64,000 nt of DNA from Hormiphora californensis (lineage: Eukaryota > Ctenophora > Tentaculata > Cydippida > Pleurobrachiidae). The notes below the pieces were generated by a model. The model ran no database searches. It was given only the letters and a program-made list of their open reading frames with translations, and had not been told where the DNA came from. The position numbers were made by a program, and so were the translations under genes. This document shows positions 22,101-27,920 of this stretch, piece after piece (the first letter of the stretch is position 1; every line of letters begins with the position of its first letter). The DNA lies in NCBI GenBank assembly GCA_020137815.1, contig CM035359.1:2103845-2167844 (forward strand), given 5' to 3'.

Positions 22101-24303
22101 AGAATGTCATCGAACATGCTTGCCAATAGCGTTTCACAACTGTGACCAACACGATAGCCAGACTGATGTTTGCCCAAAAGAGAGTTGCGATCCAGGTAGT
22201 CATTGAGTTGCGTGAGAACTACCTTCTCAAGAAGCTTAGACAGAAATGGGATGTTCGAAACAGGACGATAGTTGCTGAGAGCTTCACGATCTCCATACAT
22301 ATTCTTGATGGTAGGAAAGACAAGTGCCTCCTGGAGAGATTCTGCGACCGAAGACTGATGTAGAGACTGATTGACTATTGATGTTAATGCAGGAGCCAGA
22401 TCACTTATACACTCCTTTACCACCCAAGTGGGCAACGGGTCCAGGTCACAGTGCTTGCTGGACATCGATTTCACTAATGAAACAAGTTCCTCCTCAGATA
22501 TCTCTTTGAATTCATTCCATGTTGTATGACAGGATTTTCCAGATTCCACAAAATCGCCAGCCTGCTGCTGCTCCTCATTGACTTGGGTCCGAATTTTGGT
22601 CACCTTTGAACTAAAGAACTTTGAAAAATCATCAGCCAGGTTCTTGTTGTTGGTAGTCTCAGGAAGAATAGTTTCCGCTTTTCCCAGGAGTTTCTGTAAC
22701 TTTCTTTGTAGCTTCTTCGGGTCCCCTTTTGCCGCATCCAAGTCCTCTTTAACAAAAGCTGCTCTCTTTTCCTTGTCCATGTTTCCATAAACATATAAAT
22801 AAAAAAGAGAAAAAAAGAGAAAGAGGGAGATATGGAGGTAGAGAGTGGGAGAAAGAGGAAAAGAGGGAGAAAGAGATAGAGGGAGGGAGAGAAAGAGAAA
22901 AGAAAAACGAGAGATGTGTATTGCAAAATAAACGAGATATGCCATTATTTATGACAGTAGCCTAAAGGTTTTACCCCCGTGACACCAAATGGGCCCGGGC
23001 ATCCAAACTAATTTATTTAATTGGTTTTTGGACTAAATATAAGTATTATGGATTGACTAAAACAGAGTATTGCTATTATGCAGTCGAAGTATTAGTAGTA
23101 AGTAGTATAGTACCAAATCTCTTCACCCATCACTATCAGGTTACGTGACTGTCAGCGATGGGCAGGTAGCACTTACTAAGGATGGGGACAATGAGGACAG
23201 TGTGTTTGAGAAAGTTGATGTTGAGGATGGAGGTTTTACTCTTGCGTGAGTTACATTCTACATTTTAGGCAGTTAGAACTGGAATATGAACCGTAAAAAA
23301 AGGGTTTTTTAAAATTGTTGACGAAATTCTTAAAACCCTCTCTCATCTCGGTTCCAGGTCTGGTGGTCTCTACTTGAGTCAAGTCACTGTGGATCGTTCT
23401 ATTCGAATTGAACTCCGCCAATATGGTAGGTTCTATTTATAGAAGCTTTAACATAGCTTTAGCTTTAACATAGATTATAATTTATGTTAAAGCTTGAAGT
23501 TGAACTTTGAAAATTATCTAGGTTACGACTTACGTTTAACGTGGTTACCACGGTAAACGTAAGTCGTAAGGTCTGGTGGTCTCTACCTGAGTCAAGTCAC
23601 TGTGGATCGTTCTATTCGAATTGAACTCCGCCAATATGGTAGGTTCTATTTATAGAAGCTTTAACATAGCTTTAGCTTTAACATAGATTATAATTTATGT
23701 TAAAGCTTGAAGTTGAACTTTGAAAATTATATAGGTTACGACTTACGTTTAACGTGGTTACCACGGTAAACGTAAGTCGTAACCTACGGCGTGGTAGTTT
23801 GCCATGATCCCCAAATAAATTGCCATGCTACGCAGTCTGTCCATTCGGCGCAGTGTGAGAGCTGACAGACTAGGAACACATGGCAACAAATAAATCTCTA
23901 TTTCATATTCCTCTGTTCCTGCAGATGAGACGGATATGAATGACTTTATATGGTACACAGACACTGATGGACAGGGAAGTGATAGGTTATTTGTGAGGAG
24001 AAGGAATGGAAAGGCTTTCTATTTCGACTTTTACAAAGGTAGGTCCACGGGGCAATGATTTTAGAGTGAAGGGGATTCACTGGGACAGAGTCGAGGACCT
24101 ACCACAGCTGAGTTTCAGTTGCCGGACATGCAACCTCGAATTAAAGAAAGTACTTTGTGTATGTCACCGAATAATCGAAACTCCAAGAGAAAGAGCTAGA
24201 GAGCCATTTTTTTTCTAACCCATCTCCATCCCTCTTAGGCAGTCTGACAGGTTGGAAGGCGACAGACAAACCAAATCAAAAGTGGACCTTGGAGCAGCAG
24301 TGA
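296..24303 (+). CDS. Large secreted Tg1/TIL/ShKT multidomain protein (5'-partial, 44 exons)
   Basis: The coding exons sum to 6548 bases (about 2182 residues) and keep phase at every junction from 296 to the TGA at 24301-24303; the start lies upstream of the window. Domain order is Tg1-TIL-ShKT-Tg1-TIL-TIL, the same series again with its first Tg1 truncated, then a long alternation of Tg1 and TIL, then an unrecognised C-terminal region. TIL domains are cysteine-rich modules known from serine-protease inhibitors and mucin/von Willebrand-type proteins; Tg1 domains inhibit or bind proteases in several families; ShKT is a small six-cysteine extracellular module. Together they suggest a secreted matrix or protease-inhibitor protein; this role is inferred. 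A polyadenylation signal AATAAA is at 24362-24367. I do not recognise the gene by name. Exon boundaries are listed in the module entries. Confidence 0.85.
831..1664 (+). CDS. Exons 3-4: TIL domain 1
   Basis: Exons 831-943 and 1493-1664. The cysteine pattern runs PCSNPDMVNVNC, then KYCGHMD, then KPCLAGCNCPES, then DGRCVVEEAC, which fits a trypsin-inhibitor-like (TIL) module split by one intron. The second exon continues into a linker (MPMWEEILGDFL and onward) that leads to the ShKT module. The intron between them contains a 10-base satellite and a decayed copy of exon 3. Confidence 0.8.
971..1235. repeat. 10-base (gtgagggagt)n satellite in intron
   Basis: About 25 copies of a decamer based on gtgagggagt with scattered gatg variants, placed just after the donor of exon 3 and a short attaattaggggg repeat. 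The homologous intron of the duplicated unit (5126-5222) has about nine copies, so array length changed after the duplication. Confidence 0.95.
1243..1341 (+). pseudogene. Decayed duplicate of exon 3 inside the following intron
   Basis: Bases 1243-1341 repeat most of exon 831-943, from GAGCCACAACC to GAGACGGATGAG, and are followed by the same gtaattaattaggggg donor context. The copy lacks the original acceptor (gggattgtaccttt precedes it), so it is unlikely to be spliced in. One residue differs (DIM for DAM). Confidence 0.85.
1665..1784. repeat. Intron with duplicated acceptor and (ctaacaacc)n
   Basis: Shortly after the donor the intron contains gttacccagaatccaac, which closely matches its own 3' end attacccag|aatccgagg. 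Between them are short ctaacaaccc repeats. The homologous intron at 5494-5645 has the same arrangement with more internal copies. Confidence 0.75.
1785..1979 (+). CDS. Exon 5: ShKT domain 1
   Basis: This exon encodes a six-cysteine ShKT-type module starting DPTCVDGNRNCVSWS and closing with NCRKSCGTCPM. ShKT modules are small disulfide-rich extracellular domains found in many metazoan secreted proteins and peptidases; presence in this mosaic protein does not imply a toxin. The donor used here (c|gtgggt at 1979/1980) is the one that preserves phase into the next exon. An earlier gtatcg after CCCATG would break the frame. Confidence 0.78.
2088..2394 (+). CDS. Exon 6: Tg1 domain 2
   Basis: A single 307-base exon encodes a Tg1-like domain beginning ENKTCEEIDNDILSYYES, with NECYPPLSGG in the middle and the diagnostic QCVGSVCFCVDGETG followed by VQCPG. 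CFCV replaces the canonical CWCV. The donor is GTGAGT, and the same hexamer is repeated in the 32-base array that follows. Confidence 0.82.
2395..2522. repeat. 32-base array starting with the splice donor
   Basis: Four consecutive units of gtgagtccatcacttacc plus tatatggtatgga. The first unit begins at the real donor of exon 6, so the array offers four GTGAGT donors in a row. Each unit also has a small palindrome around ccatatatgg. Copy 2 has only two full units before the Helitron insertion. Confidence 0.92.
2680..2872. repeat. About 39-base pyrimidine-rich array containing acceptor copies
   Basis: Units of the form ctctctcatctcccctaa followed by taccccagaatg and a C run repeat up to the real acceptor of exon 7. 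That exon itself begins TACCCCAGAATGCCC, so each unit carries the splice site plus the first exon bases. Bases 2405-2679 of the same intron otherwise show nothing coding. Confidence 0.85.
2873..3672 (+). CDS. Exons 7-8: TIL domain 2
   Basis: Exons 2873-2984 and 3595-3672. Residues CPGNQEYLSCGEPVMKKCGE start a typical TIL module; it continues GCGCDYSKPYWDEETQMC and closes LSEETCNK. The phase-correct acceptor is cccag at 2868-2872, one of a run of near-identical ccccag copies in the upstream intron. The intron between the two exons carries a SINE that the duplicate copy lacks. Confidence 0.8.
3160..3479 (+). mobile_element. tRNA-derived SINE insertion
   Basis: The intron of copy 2 (8637-8923) reads straight through cttcccgca/gagtcatcg, whereas copy 1 has about 320 extra bases at that point. 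The insert starts with a tRNA-like promoter: box A tggtgtagtgg near 3174-3184 and box B ggttcgatcct at 3218-3228. It ends in a ttgctttgcttttttgc type tail next to host sequence. This fits a 5' tRNA head, an unrelated body and a short-repeat tail. No long target duplication is evident. Confidence 0.85.
3978..4499 (+). CDS. Exons 9-10: TIL domain 3
   Basis: Exons 3978-4097 and 4386-4499. The first reads KLGVEEDIECGVGEELVEC and ends in ELICA. The second begins LYTECNRGCQCASGFF, has GVCVGSDQC and ends FTENLPE. The intron is largely built of copies of its own 3' splice site plus the first bases of exon 10. Confidence 0.75.
4173..4385. repeat. About 63-base splice-acceptor repeat
   Basis: Three to four units each contain tctagttaaagtaacaaac, a tcctgtttcag acceptor, and ctgtacacagagtgcaata, the first 19 bases of exon 10. 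The last unit is the real exon junction at 4385/4386. The homologous intron of copy 2 (about 9535-9767) has the same units plus a (CT)n run at about 9690-9738. Confidence 0.9.
4711..5493 (+). CDS. Exons 11-13: truncated Tg1 and TIL 4 (second copy of the duplicated unit)
   Basis: Exons 4711-4795, 4975-5087 and 5322-5493 repeat exons 2-4. The Tg1 half-exon has changed at its start: the first copy's QCNGKTGFC has become VNWVC, and no equivalent of exon 1 precedes it, so this Tg1 lacks its N-terminal cysteines. It is entered through a weak acceptor (gttgtag at 4704-4710) with little pyrimidine tract. This is where the duplicated segment joins, so the domain was probably damaged at the breakpoint. 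Exons 12 and 13 encode a TIL nearly identical to TIL 1. Confidence 0.68.
5646..6270 (+). CDS. Exons 14-15: ShKT 2 and Tg1 4
   Basis: Exons 5646-5834 and 5964-6270 are near-copies of exons 5 and 6. The ShKT exon is six bases shorter near its 3' end, an in-frame loss of two residues, and has MKKNC where copy 1 has MRKNC. The Tg1 exon keeps QCVGSVCFCVDGETG. The following intron carries the Helitron and palindrome insertions. Confidence 0.78.
6357..8327 (-). mobile_element. Non-autonomous Helitron-like element, minus strand
   Basis: Compared with copy 1, the host intron is interrupted within ttaccatatatggtatgg. Read on the minus strand, the inserted segment starts TCATACTATTATTAAAGC next to host A and ends with a hairpin (cgcccgtagggcg), ten bases, then CTAG before host T. 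A 5' TC, a 3' hairpin followed by CTRR, and insertion between A and T are the hallmarks of Helitrons, which move by rolling-circle transposition. It encodes no Rep/helicase. Without the nested palindrome it is about 630 bases. Confidence 0.65.
6662..8002. mobile_element. 1.34-kb near-perfect palindromic TIR element
   Basis: Two inverted arms of about 660 bases meet near 7332 with a loop of roughly 15 bases. They are identical over long stretches: a 125-codon open frame at 7535-7912 is matched exactly by its mirror at 6752-7129. The ends are CACGGCGTGCC and GGCACGCCGTG, flanked on both sides by TCTA (6658-6661 and 8003-8006), which I read as a 4-base target duplication. CAC termini with 4-base duplications fit the Chapaev/CACTA-related group; that class assignment is inferred. 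It is nested in the minus-strand Helitron. Confidence 0.88.
8525..9881 (+). CDS. Exons 16-19: TIL domains 5 and 6
   Basis: Exons 8525-8636, 8924-9001, 9329-9448 and 9768-9881 repeat exons 7-10 with identical lengths (112, 78, 120 and 114 bases) and phases. Residues differ only slightly, for example CQCASGFFRNSEG against VVRGCQ-type changes near 9790. The intron 8637-8923 lacks the SINE seen in copy 1, and the intron 9449-9767 has the expanded splice-site repeats with a (CT)n run. Confidence 0.78.
10052..11085 (+). CDS. Exons 20-22: Tg1 domain 5 and start of TIL 7
   Basis: Exons 10052-10100 (weak acceptor, chosen by phase), 10783-10850 and 10987-11085. The middle exon carries LYTPVQCHGSTCFCADTLTG, the Tg1 core. 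The last exon ends MRCTNLAGVGKCE and feeds the next TIL. The start of the first exon is uncertain because no pyrimidine tract precedes the acceptor. An upstream alternative (ag at 10037-10038) would break the frame. Confidence 0.6.
10190..10780. repeat. Minisatellite of acceptor-like units, interrupted by a MITE
   Basis: Units of about 33 bases such as caacaggtctaacaaaatg followed by aacaattcccccc repeat on both sides of an insertion. The real acceptor for exon 21 is tctgcag|gtctatac, so the cag|gtcta core of the unit copies the splice junction. Confidence 0.85.
10423..10676. mobile_element. 254-base Harbinger-like MITE
   Basis: Terminal inverted repeats of about 60 bases start ggggaaactctaactgaatg and end with the complementary caattagagtttcccc. 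TTA is present on both sides (10420-10422 and 10677-10679) and the surrounding minisatellite is otherwise continuous. A three-base TTA/TAA duplication and no coding capacity fit a PIF/Harbinger-type MITE. Confidence 0.8.
11131..11330. mobile_element. Short TIR element with internal hairpins
   Basis: The ends are inverted copies (aactatgaacgtttgt and acaaacgttcatagtt), with gcgttat/ataacgc just inside them. The interior has GC-rich hairpins (gttggctgttcccagc with its complement; tttaatcgcc/ggcgattaaa). No clear target duplication or ORF. The rest of the 11086-11891 intron is purine-rich or AT-rich and shows no gene. Confidence 0.65.
11892..12582 (+). CDS. Exons 23-24: TIL 7 and Tg1 6
   Basis: Exons 11892-12162 and 12416-12582. 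The first encodes SECTAHCQPTCENMDYIM, then CQPGCVCPRGTVRSEDG, a complete TIL, and runs on into the first half of a Tg1 domain. The second starts DYEPEQCHGSVCFCVD and carries RGEDYEC. The donor gtaagtgtgtccgtctg opens into a tetranucleotide (TCTG)n intron. This pair is the template-like first member of the tandem series that follows. Confidence 0.82.
12583..14737. repeat. Tandem TIL-Tg1 gene units with (TCTG)n introns
   Basis: Three units of about 0.8 kb repeat exon pair plus introns. In each, the donor reads gtaagtctgtctgtctg, so the tetranucleotide array begins inside the donor consensus. The arrays end in ctgactaaattcaactc before a short acceptor. Introns 12583-12769 and 14149-14335 are almost identical to each other, while 13353-13574 is a different sequence. 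Confidence 0.92.
12770..14852 (+). CDS. Exons 25-30: three tandem TIL-Tg1 units
   Basis: Exon pairs 12770-13058/13198-13352, 13575-13863/13994-14148 and 14336-14624/14738-14852 are successive copies of one unit of about 0.8 kb. Each long exon is 289 bases and nearly identical, with SECSAHCQKSCDNLDF and QPGCVCPPGTVM. Short exons carry QCHGSVCFCVDTATGE. The third short exon diverges near its end (GEDIFCQ in place of GEDYECSG) and uses a different donor phase, joining the next exon at 14965. Near-identity including introns points to recent duplication or gene conversion. Confidence 0.85.
13378..13486. mobile_element. Short G/C-bounded inverted-repeat element
   Basis: A G run and gcaaggccacaaaaatcc at the left are mirrored by ttttgaccttgcgcccttg and a C run at the right. 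The same family appears in larger form at 50028-50625 (gggggccaaggcc / ggccttggccccc with gccaaacccgccct inside). It is not present in the sister introns of the triplicated unit. Confidence 0.6.
14965..15687 (+). CDS. Exons 31-33: TIL 11 and Tg1 10
   Basis: Exons 14965-15085, 15252-15450 and 15620-15687. They read KLEEECQAKGMVVSECPG, then CVLGCDCAEGYLRDSSG to close the TIL, then a Tg1 half (FYIPGYDRPECNEDG) and YKSVQCKGSMCECVSEESGE. The Tg1 core is CECV. The sequence is clearly more diverged than the tandem units upstream. Confidence 0.78.
15805..16327 (+). CDS. Exons 34-35: TIL 12 and Tg1 11
   Basis: Exons 15805-16159 and 16260-16327. The 355-base exon closes the previous Tg1, then encodes a TIL (IECGSACPKNCDNFDQLF, CVPGCYCPSGEVVQGDG) and the first part of a Tg1 (CSERRDYFISAGLDQMFG). 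The short exon gives FACEGSSCQCVDETSGEK, with CQCV as the Tg1 core. Confidence 0.8.
16469..17954 (+). CDS. Exons 36-38: TIL 13 and Tg1 12
   Basis: Exons 16469-16662, 16746-16918 and 17806-17954. Residues KVYDECGTSCPLSCNN and FCKPGSVESGDGETC give the TIL; KCAEKKRYLESVG and YTQCTGSQCFCVDPMTGE give the Tg1. The intron 16919-17805 is mostly a purine/G-rich satellite. The 3' end of the intron before 16746 shares a tagttaaagtaacaaactc motif with the introns upstream of exons 10 and 19, showing that those introns are related by descent. Confidence 0.78.
16919..17545 (+). repeat. G-rich (agattagggg/agataagggg)n satellite
   Basis: More than 600 bases of units agattagggg and agataagggg, with extra g, starting at the donor gtgggagattag. 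The transcribed strand carries dozens of GGGG runs spaced six to seven bases apart, so the intron RNA could form G-quadruplexes. TTAGGGG resembles, but is not, the animal telomere repeat TTAGGG. Confidence 0.93.
18076..19163 (+). CDS. Exons 39-40: last TIL and acidic linker
   Basis: Exons 18076-18193 and 19038-19163. The first encodes a cysteine-rich stretch (NMCASSCVFTCENPMPACN, then CDARCACPADKP); the second adds MMCIEETQCPG and a Glu/Gly-rich run before MISVKIYNSKR. The acceptor at 19032-19037 (cctaag) is weak but is the only phase-compatible choice I found. The intron between them contains the Helitron-like dimer. Confidence 0.65.
18297..18924 (+). mobile_element. Head-to-tail dimer of non-autonomous Helitron-like elements
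   Basis: Two units of about 310 bases, 18297-18608 and 18609-18924. They begin TCTATATTATAATTTGG and TCTCTATTATAAGTTGG. Each ends with a hairpin (gcgcacccaatgggtgcgc) merging into CTAG. The first is preceded by A and the second is followed by T, with no spacer between the units. Both also hold an internal hairpin (accacccggc/gccgggtggg) and gttgccatggcaac. The 5' TC, 3' hairpin and CTAG, and A/T flanks match Helitron ends. Confidence 0.7.
19164..20338. repeat. Intron with three about 160-base tandem repeats
   Basis: From about 19825 to 20275 the segment containing gggtatattccgactcaaaa, tagtcgatttatgggggg and a cgtttagccgttatttgcat stretch is repeated three times with slight change. Before it lie a G-rich aggggagggggaggg run (about 19620-19655) and short attcattaatt repeats (about 19760-19800). 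I see no gene here; the open frames crossing 19164-19606 have no recognisable features. Confidence 0.75.
20339..23038. mobile_element. TIR element enclosing a reverse-transcriptase ORF
   Basis: Arms 20339-20425 and 22952-23038 are inverted copies with a single mismatch (gtccgaaaacc against gtccaaaaacc). They contain ttggatgcccgggcccattt and gtgtcacgggggtaaaacc. No clear target duplication flanks them. Between them is a minus-strand reverse-transcriptase frame bordered by GA-rich DNA. The simplest reading is a 5'-truncated LINE inserted into a small TIR element; the alternative, a TIR transposon that carries an RT as cargo, is not excluded. Confidence 0.88.
20855..22945 (-). CDS. Non-LTR retrotransposon reverse transcriptase (CR1/L2-like), endonuclease missing
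   Basis: The open frame is 696 codons; the credible protein starts at MDKEKRAAF (about residue 56), because earlier residues come from a (GA)n tract. RT motifs are intact: NYRPVSNIPFLSKLLEKV, HQSGYRVGHSCETL, CLDMSAAFDTVDH (first catalytic Asp region), GVPQGSLLGPILFLLYI, and YADDSQLY (catalytic Asp pair), followed by the usual maturase-like thumb and C-terminal region. The apurinic endonuclease domain that normally precedes RT is absent. On the minus strand a (ATT)n run at about 20515-20533 could be the 3' tail. No frameshift is seen, so the copy is young or constrained. Confidence 0.9.
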   Translation of the reverse strand: MAYLVYFAIHISRFSFLFLSLPLSLSPSFPLSPTLYLHISLFLFFSLFYLYVYGNMDKEKRAAFVKEDLDAAKGDPKKLQRKLQKLLGKAETILPETTNNKNLADDFSKFFSSKVTKIRTQVNEEQQQAGDFVESGKSCHTTWNEFKEISEEELVSLVKSMSSKHCDLDPLPTWVVKECISDLAPALTSIVNQSLHQSSVAESLQEALVFPTIKNMYGDREALSNYRPVSNIPFLSKLLEKVVLTQLNDYLDRNSLLGKHQSGYRVGHSCETLLASMFDDILGEMDKGNVVALICLDMSAAFDTVDHGKLLEVLQKRFGVDGEPLRWFKSYLSSRSFRVSVGDCLSETLALLCGVPQGSLLGPILFLLYIEAVQDIVEPYGLRIKLYADDSQLYVSLVPTDAAGWVEAKVDIEECLAKVKRWMVGQWLKCNEAKTEFILLGKRSSLSKVSFDPVINFGGTEISPSECSGTDGKTLGILLDHNLGLERQVNNVRKQCGLMLRNLWQLHRCFDIPTKIMLVKQLILSRIDYSNILYCGLPGRVLSGLQKLLNACVRFVFNLHGHQDNYMEYFRQCHILPISYRLDFKACLIAYKIVNGTAPCYLQDLVPRDETWGTSRTTRMTNVPDPYRLKHPKMTSINANSKLRRRRLSVFLPSVWNELPLELRSIPNVDTFKTRLKTHLFVGAFGVGDGEPMAEL
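23140..24303 (+). CDS. Exons 41-44: unrecognised C-terminal domain
   Basis: Exons 23140-23245, 23358-23425, 23925-24038 and 24239-24303 encode about 117 residues with no cysteine, unlike everything upstream. They include YVTVSDGQVALTKDGDN, SQVTVDRSIRIELRQY, DFIWYTDTDGQGSDRLFV and a terminal WKATDKPNQKWTLEQQ before TGA. The alternating pattern and Trp/Tyr spacing look like a beta-sandwich or lectin-like fold, but I do not recognise the family. A second copy of exon 23358-23425 lies at 23573-23640 and could be used instead. Confidence 0.7.
23358..23782 (+). repeat. Recent 215-base tandem duplication of an exon with its intron start
   Basis: Segments 23358-23568 and 23573-23782 differ at two positions (ttgagt/ctgagt and attatc/attata). 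Each includes a full copy of the 68-base exon, its gtaggt donor and a palindrome from ttacgacttacgttta to its complement. The second exon copy, 23573-23640, has only a weak acceptor (gtcgtaag). Confidence 0.93.
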
Positions 24304-25007
24304 AGCCAGTGAAAAGTTGCAAGCCCGGCCCCTCATATTATTTTAAGCAAAGCTAAATATAAATAAAGCTCATCTCGTAGTTTCGACTTCAGCTTCGAGC
24401 CTCAAAGTCAAACTTTGACGAACCTAAGACTCATTGCTCAATGAGTTCCTGAGATATTTATAGATCAGTGGCTAAAATTATGAAATGTAAAATATCAAAA
24501 TAAGTGTAAATTAATCATCCTGACCTACTTAATAAGTACTTATTATATATTTTATACCGTTTTAACGCTTTTATATATTTTAGTACGATTTATATTCGAT
24601 TGATTATTTTTTAGATACAACCCTGATTATATTAATTATTATAAACCTGCATTGTTTTTGATTTCTCAAATAATTTTCATAAAATAACCAACAATTTACT
24701 GCACGCGCGGAGATATGATTAAATAACTGCATTAATACGCCGCGCAGTAAGGCTCAGAATGAGACGCGCGCGCACTTTTTTTTATCCCCGAATATTCAGC
24801 CGAGTCGAAAATGCTCACTTTTTTTCTCGACAGTTTACAGTCGCTTGAAGCTCCCTCCTGCCAGCAGCCAGGGTCGGATAACTGACAAGTCCTCTGTCCT
24901 AGTACCCTCAGGCAGCTTTAGGCACCTTACTTACCTGGTTATACAGACCAAATAAAGTCATATAAACGCTGAAATTCGCCATTAATCGCCCAAATTATCC
25001 TCTCAGA
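24304..25007. other. Intergenic region with 3' end of one gene and promoter of the next
   Basis: AATAAA at 24362-24367 probably ends the Tg1/TIL gene. The rest is AT-rich up to about 24700, then becomes CpG-rich (gagacgcgcgcgcac at 24760-24776), which may be the promoter of the gene starting at 25008. No ORF of note. Confidence 0.6.
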
Positions 25008-27055
25008 ATGGCTGCAGTTGATTGTATTTCGCCGGGGAAGGAAGTTTTGGAGTTTTATAGGCAGCACAAAGCGGAGTTTAATTTCACAAAGCGGACAGAT
25101 GATGAGTTTTTAATGTTCTTGATCAGTACGGCAGCAAAGGTTCTGTCCATCGCCCACCAACTAACTCCCGTAATAGAAGCCGTGTCTTCGGAATTGGAAG
25201 AGGATTCGGACAACATGGACACCGAACTAAATGATAGCAGGTAATTGCACAGGAAAATAAGGTACATATTACACATCATGTATTACAACAAATCCGTAAC
25301 ACTTTTTGTTCCTTTCAGAGACGACAGTAATCAGCGATCGGAAAAGGTAGAAATATTAGAACCGCCTGTTTTGGAGCCGCCGATAACTCCCTCGCCACCT
25401 CCTAGATTTCCCTCCCGCGACCACTTTCATCATTACCAGCGCCATCGCCTGAGGAGAAGCAACTCCAGTGAAAACAATAACGATATACAAATGACTAATT
25501 TCACACGGGAAATTGAAAATGTCGCCAATGCCATGGACTATTCATCGCCGCCTAATAAAACAGAACCCCTGTCTGAATCCTTTGAAAATATGTCAAATAT
25601 TGTCAGTACACCGGATCGATTTTCAACGCCATGTATGGCGAAACCTGCTGCATCTTCTTTCGCCAATTCGACAAACATGACGCCGTCAGAAAATGAGAAT
25701 ATCAACAGTTTAAACAATAGCAACGAAGGATCGCCTGGGTAAGAGGGGGGGATAACTTTGATTTTCTTTATTCAGCACATCACAGCTTTTTAAGTAAAAT
25801 CTTCGTGATCTTCACCACATAGCGTTTCATTCACAGCACAGATAACGTCATAGTATCAGTTCTCGCCACAGTCCTGCAACAAATGCTACCGAGCATTGAA
25901 CAACTGGAAGACTTCAACAGTCAAGGTGTCACTGAAAGGGAGGTTGAAGATAAGATAAAATCTCTGATGGGATCACCTGAACATTCAGCCACATTCCTCT
26001 CACAATCACCCAGTCAGAACGCTGTCTCTATTAAACAAGAACCCGGTGAAGGAGAGGGCTCTTCTTCATTTCATAACTTCACCCTTATTTACGATGAAAA
26101 GTAAGAAATTCCACACCCCCCCCCTTTCGACCCTTGACCTCTAGCCTGGGGTTTACAAGGTGGTGGCTACAAAATATTTGTACATTCTAATATTTTCTGT
26201 TTCAGCTCCGAAGAAAAGCAAGCAAAGCAACAAGAAAGTAAGTTCAAATCCCATTTTTCCAAAGCCCGCTAATTTAGTTATTGACATATTGTGGTAGACA
26301 CCAGCACCCTGTTTATTTAATATTTTTTATTGCATTTTTCACACTTGTCTCTAGAACGTGATGGAGATGAAGTCTGCGTGGTAGACCCCCACGGGACCCG
26401 GCACGTCCTATCAAGAAGCAAACAACGCCGATGTAAAATCTGCCACAAGATCCGAAGATGGAGTTGTAGTATTTGTGATGTGGGGGTGTGTCAGGAGGTA
26501 TGCTTTCGGAGTTTTCACGAGGATTTCCTGACCTATAAACACTATGTTGAGAAATATAAATGCTTCGGGAAGAATCATAGAGCTAGAAAGAACTATTCTC
26601 TGCCGTTTTATCAAATTTCCCTACTGAATACAGTGCAGGGTCAGCGGCCGACGGATCCCTCGCTACAGAACCTTACCGAAATGGCGCTATCTTTGAACCA
26701 GAGTGGGCTAACTCAGCAACAGAGGTTATCCGGGTTGGGGGTATCTTTAGAGCAACAGGCGGGTAGCAGCAGCGGGGTAGTGGATAGCACACCGTTAACA
26801 ATGGTTAACAAGGTAACCAGGATAACACCCGGTAACAAAGGAGGAGCAATACCCGGTAATAAAGGAGTAAAACCCGGTACTAAACCCGGTAGTAGGGGTG
26901 GTAAATCAAAACAGGAAGAGGGGATGAAAGAAGAAATGGTGGACCTGGAGAAAGAGGAAGTGGTAGACAGTGAAACGCAAATTAAGCAACAAGCATTGGA
27001 CTCGTTGAATCAAATCCTTAAATCAAACCTCTTATCGGAGATTCCTCGGTTGTGA
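25008..27055 (+). CDS. Protein with a piggyBac-type zinc ribbon, no transposase core
   Basis: Exons 25008-25240, 25319-25738, 25837-26100, 26206-26237 and 26355-27055 sum to 1650 bases (549 residues). An N-terminal segment of about 65 residues (KEVLEFYRQHKAEFNF and on) looks helical; I do not recognise it. A long polar Ser/Asn/Pro-rich region follows, with IKQE near residue 282 matching the sumoylation consensus. Residues about 343-373 carry RRCKICHK, WSCSICDVGVC and EVCFRSFH, the cysteine/histidine pattern of the zinc ribbon at the end of piggyBac transposases. No DDD catalytic domain is present. The tail has Gly-Asn-Lys repeats (PGNKGG, PGNKGV) and an acidic patch. It may be a domesticated transposon fragment acting as a nuclear factor (inference). 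Confidence 0.8.
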
Positions 27056-27920
27056 ATCCAAATGGCAAATAGAAATATTATTTTATTGAGTATATTATAA
27101 TATCGCATTATGCAGTATATAAATAGATTTATCAAACTTATAGCTGTTCTTTTAGCTCAGAATGGCATTCTAGATAAAACTGGATGTACACAAAATAATG
27201 AAAGTGTATTATTGTTGCCGAGTATGTGACGTGTGTCATTTGTGTGTTTCTTGTGTAAGAAGCAGGGTGATTTAAAACCGAATTTGAAACATAATGTAGT
27301 CGGACCCCGATTTACTGGGCACTCAAAACCCCCCGAGCATCCCAGTAAATCGGAGCTTATTGTAGTACTATTTGTCAGAGAGAGAGAGAGAGAGAGTGTG
27401 TGTTTTTATAATGTCACTGGTATTGAAACTATTATTTAGCGGATTATTGTGAAATAAGTCGGGGTAGTTAGACAGCTTAGTAAGTTATTTCTTTTAATTT
27501 AGCGAGTGAGTTAGAGTTACATTTAGTAACATCATATAATTTAAAGTTAGCCGTAACTCATTCACACCCACTTTTCACTGGCCTTTCTTGCGTTTGTGTG
27601 TTACACTCACCTTTTATTGTATTCACTTGTGCATGTAAACTGGCTTGGCTTGATTTGTAAATTTGGTCATTCAAATAATTGAGAGTGGTTTTCAAAACAA
27701 AAGTTGTAGATAATAACACTCTCCCCGAGCTGCTTTCGCTGTACCTCGCAATCCTATCCGGCTTAGGTCCTAATCTCTCCTTTCTCTCTCTCTCTCTCTA
27801 TATAATATATCTCTCTATCTCTGATCTCCCTCTCTCTATTTCTATCTCTGATCTCCCTCCCTCTCTCTCTCTCTCTGATCTCCCTCTCTCTCTTTCTATC
27901 TCTGATCTCCCTCGTTTCAG

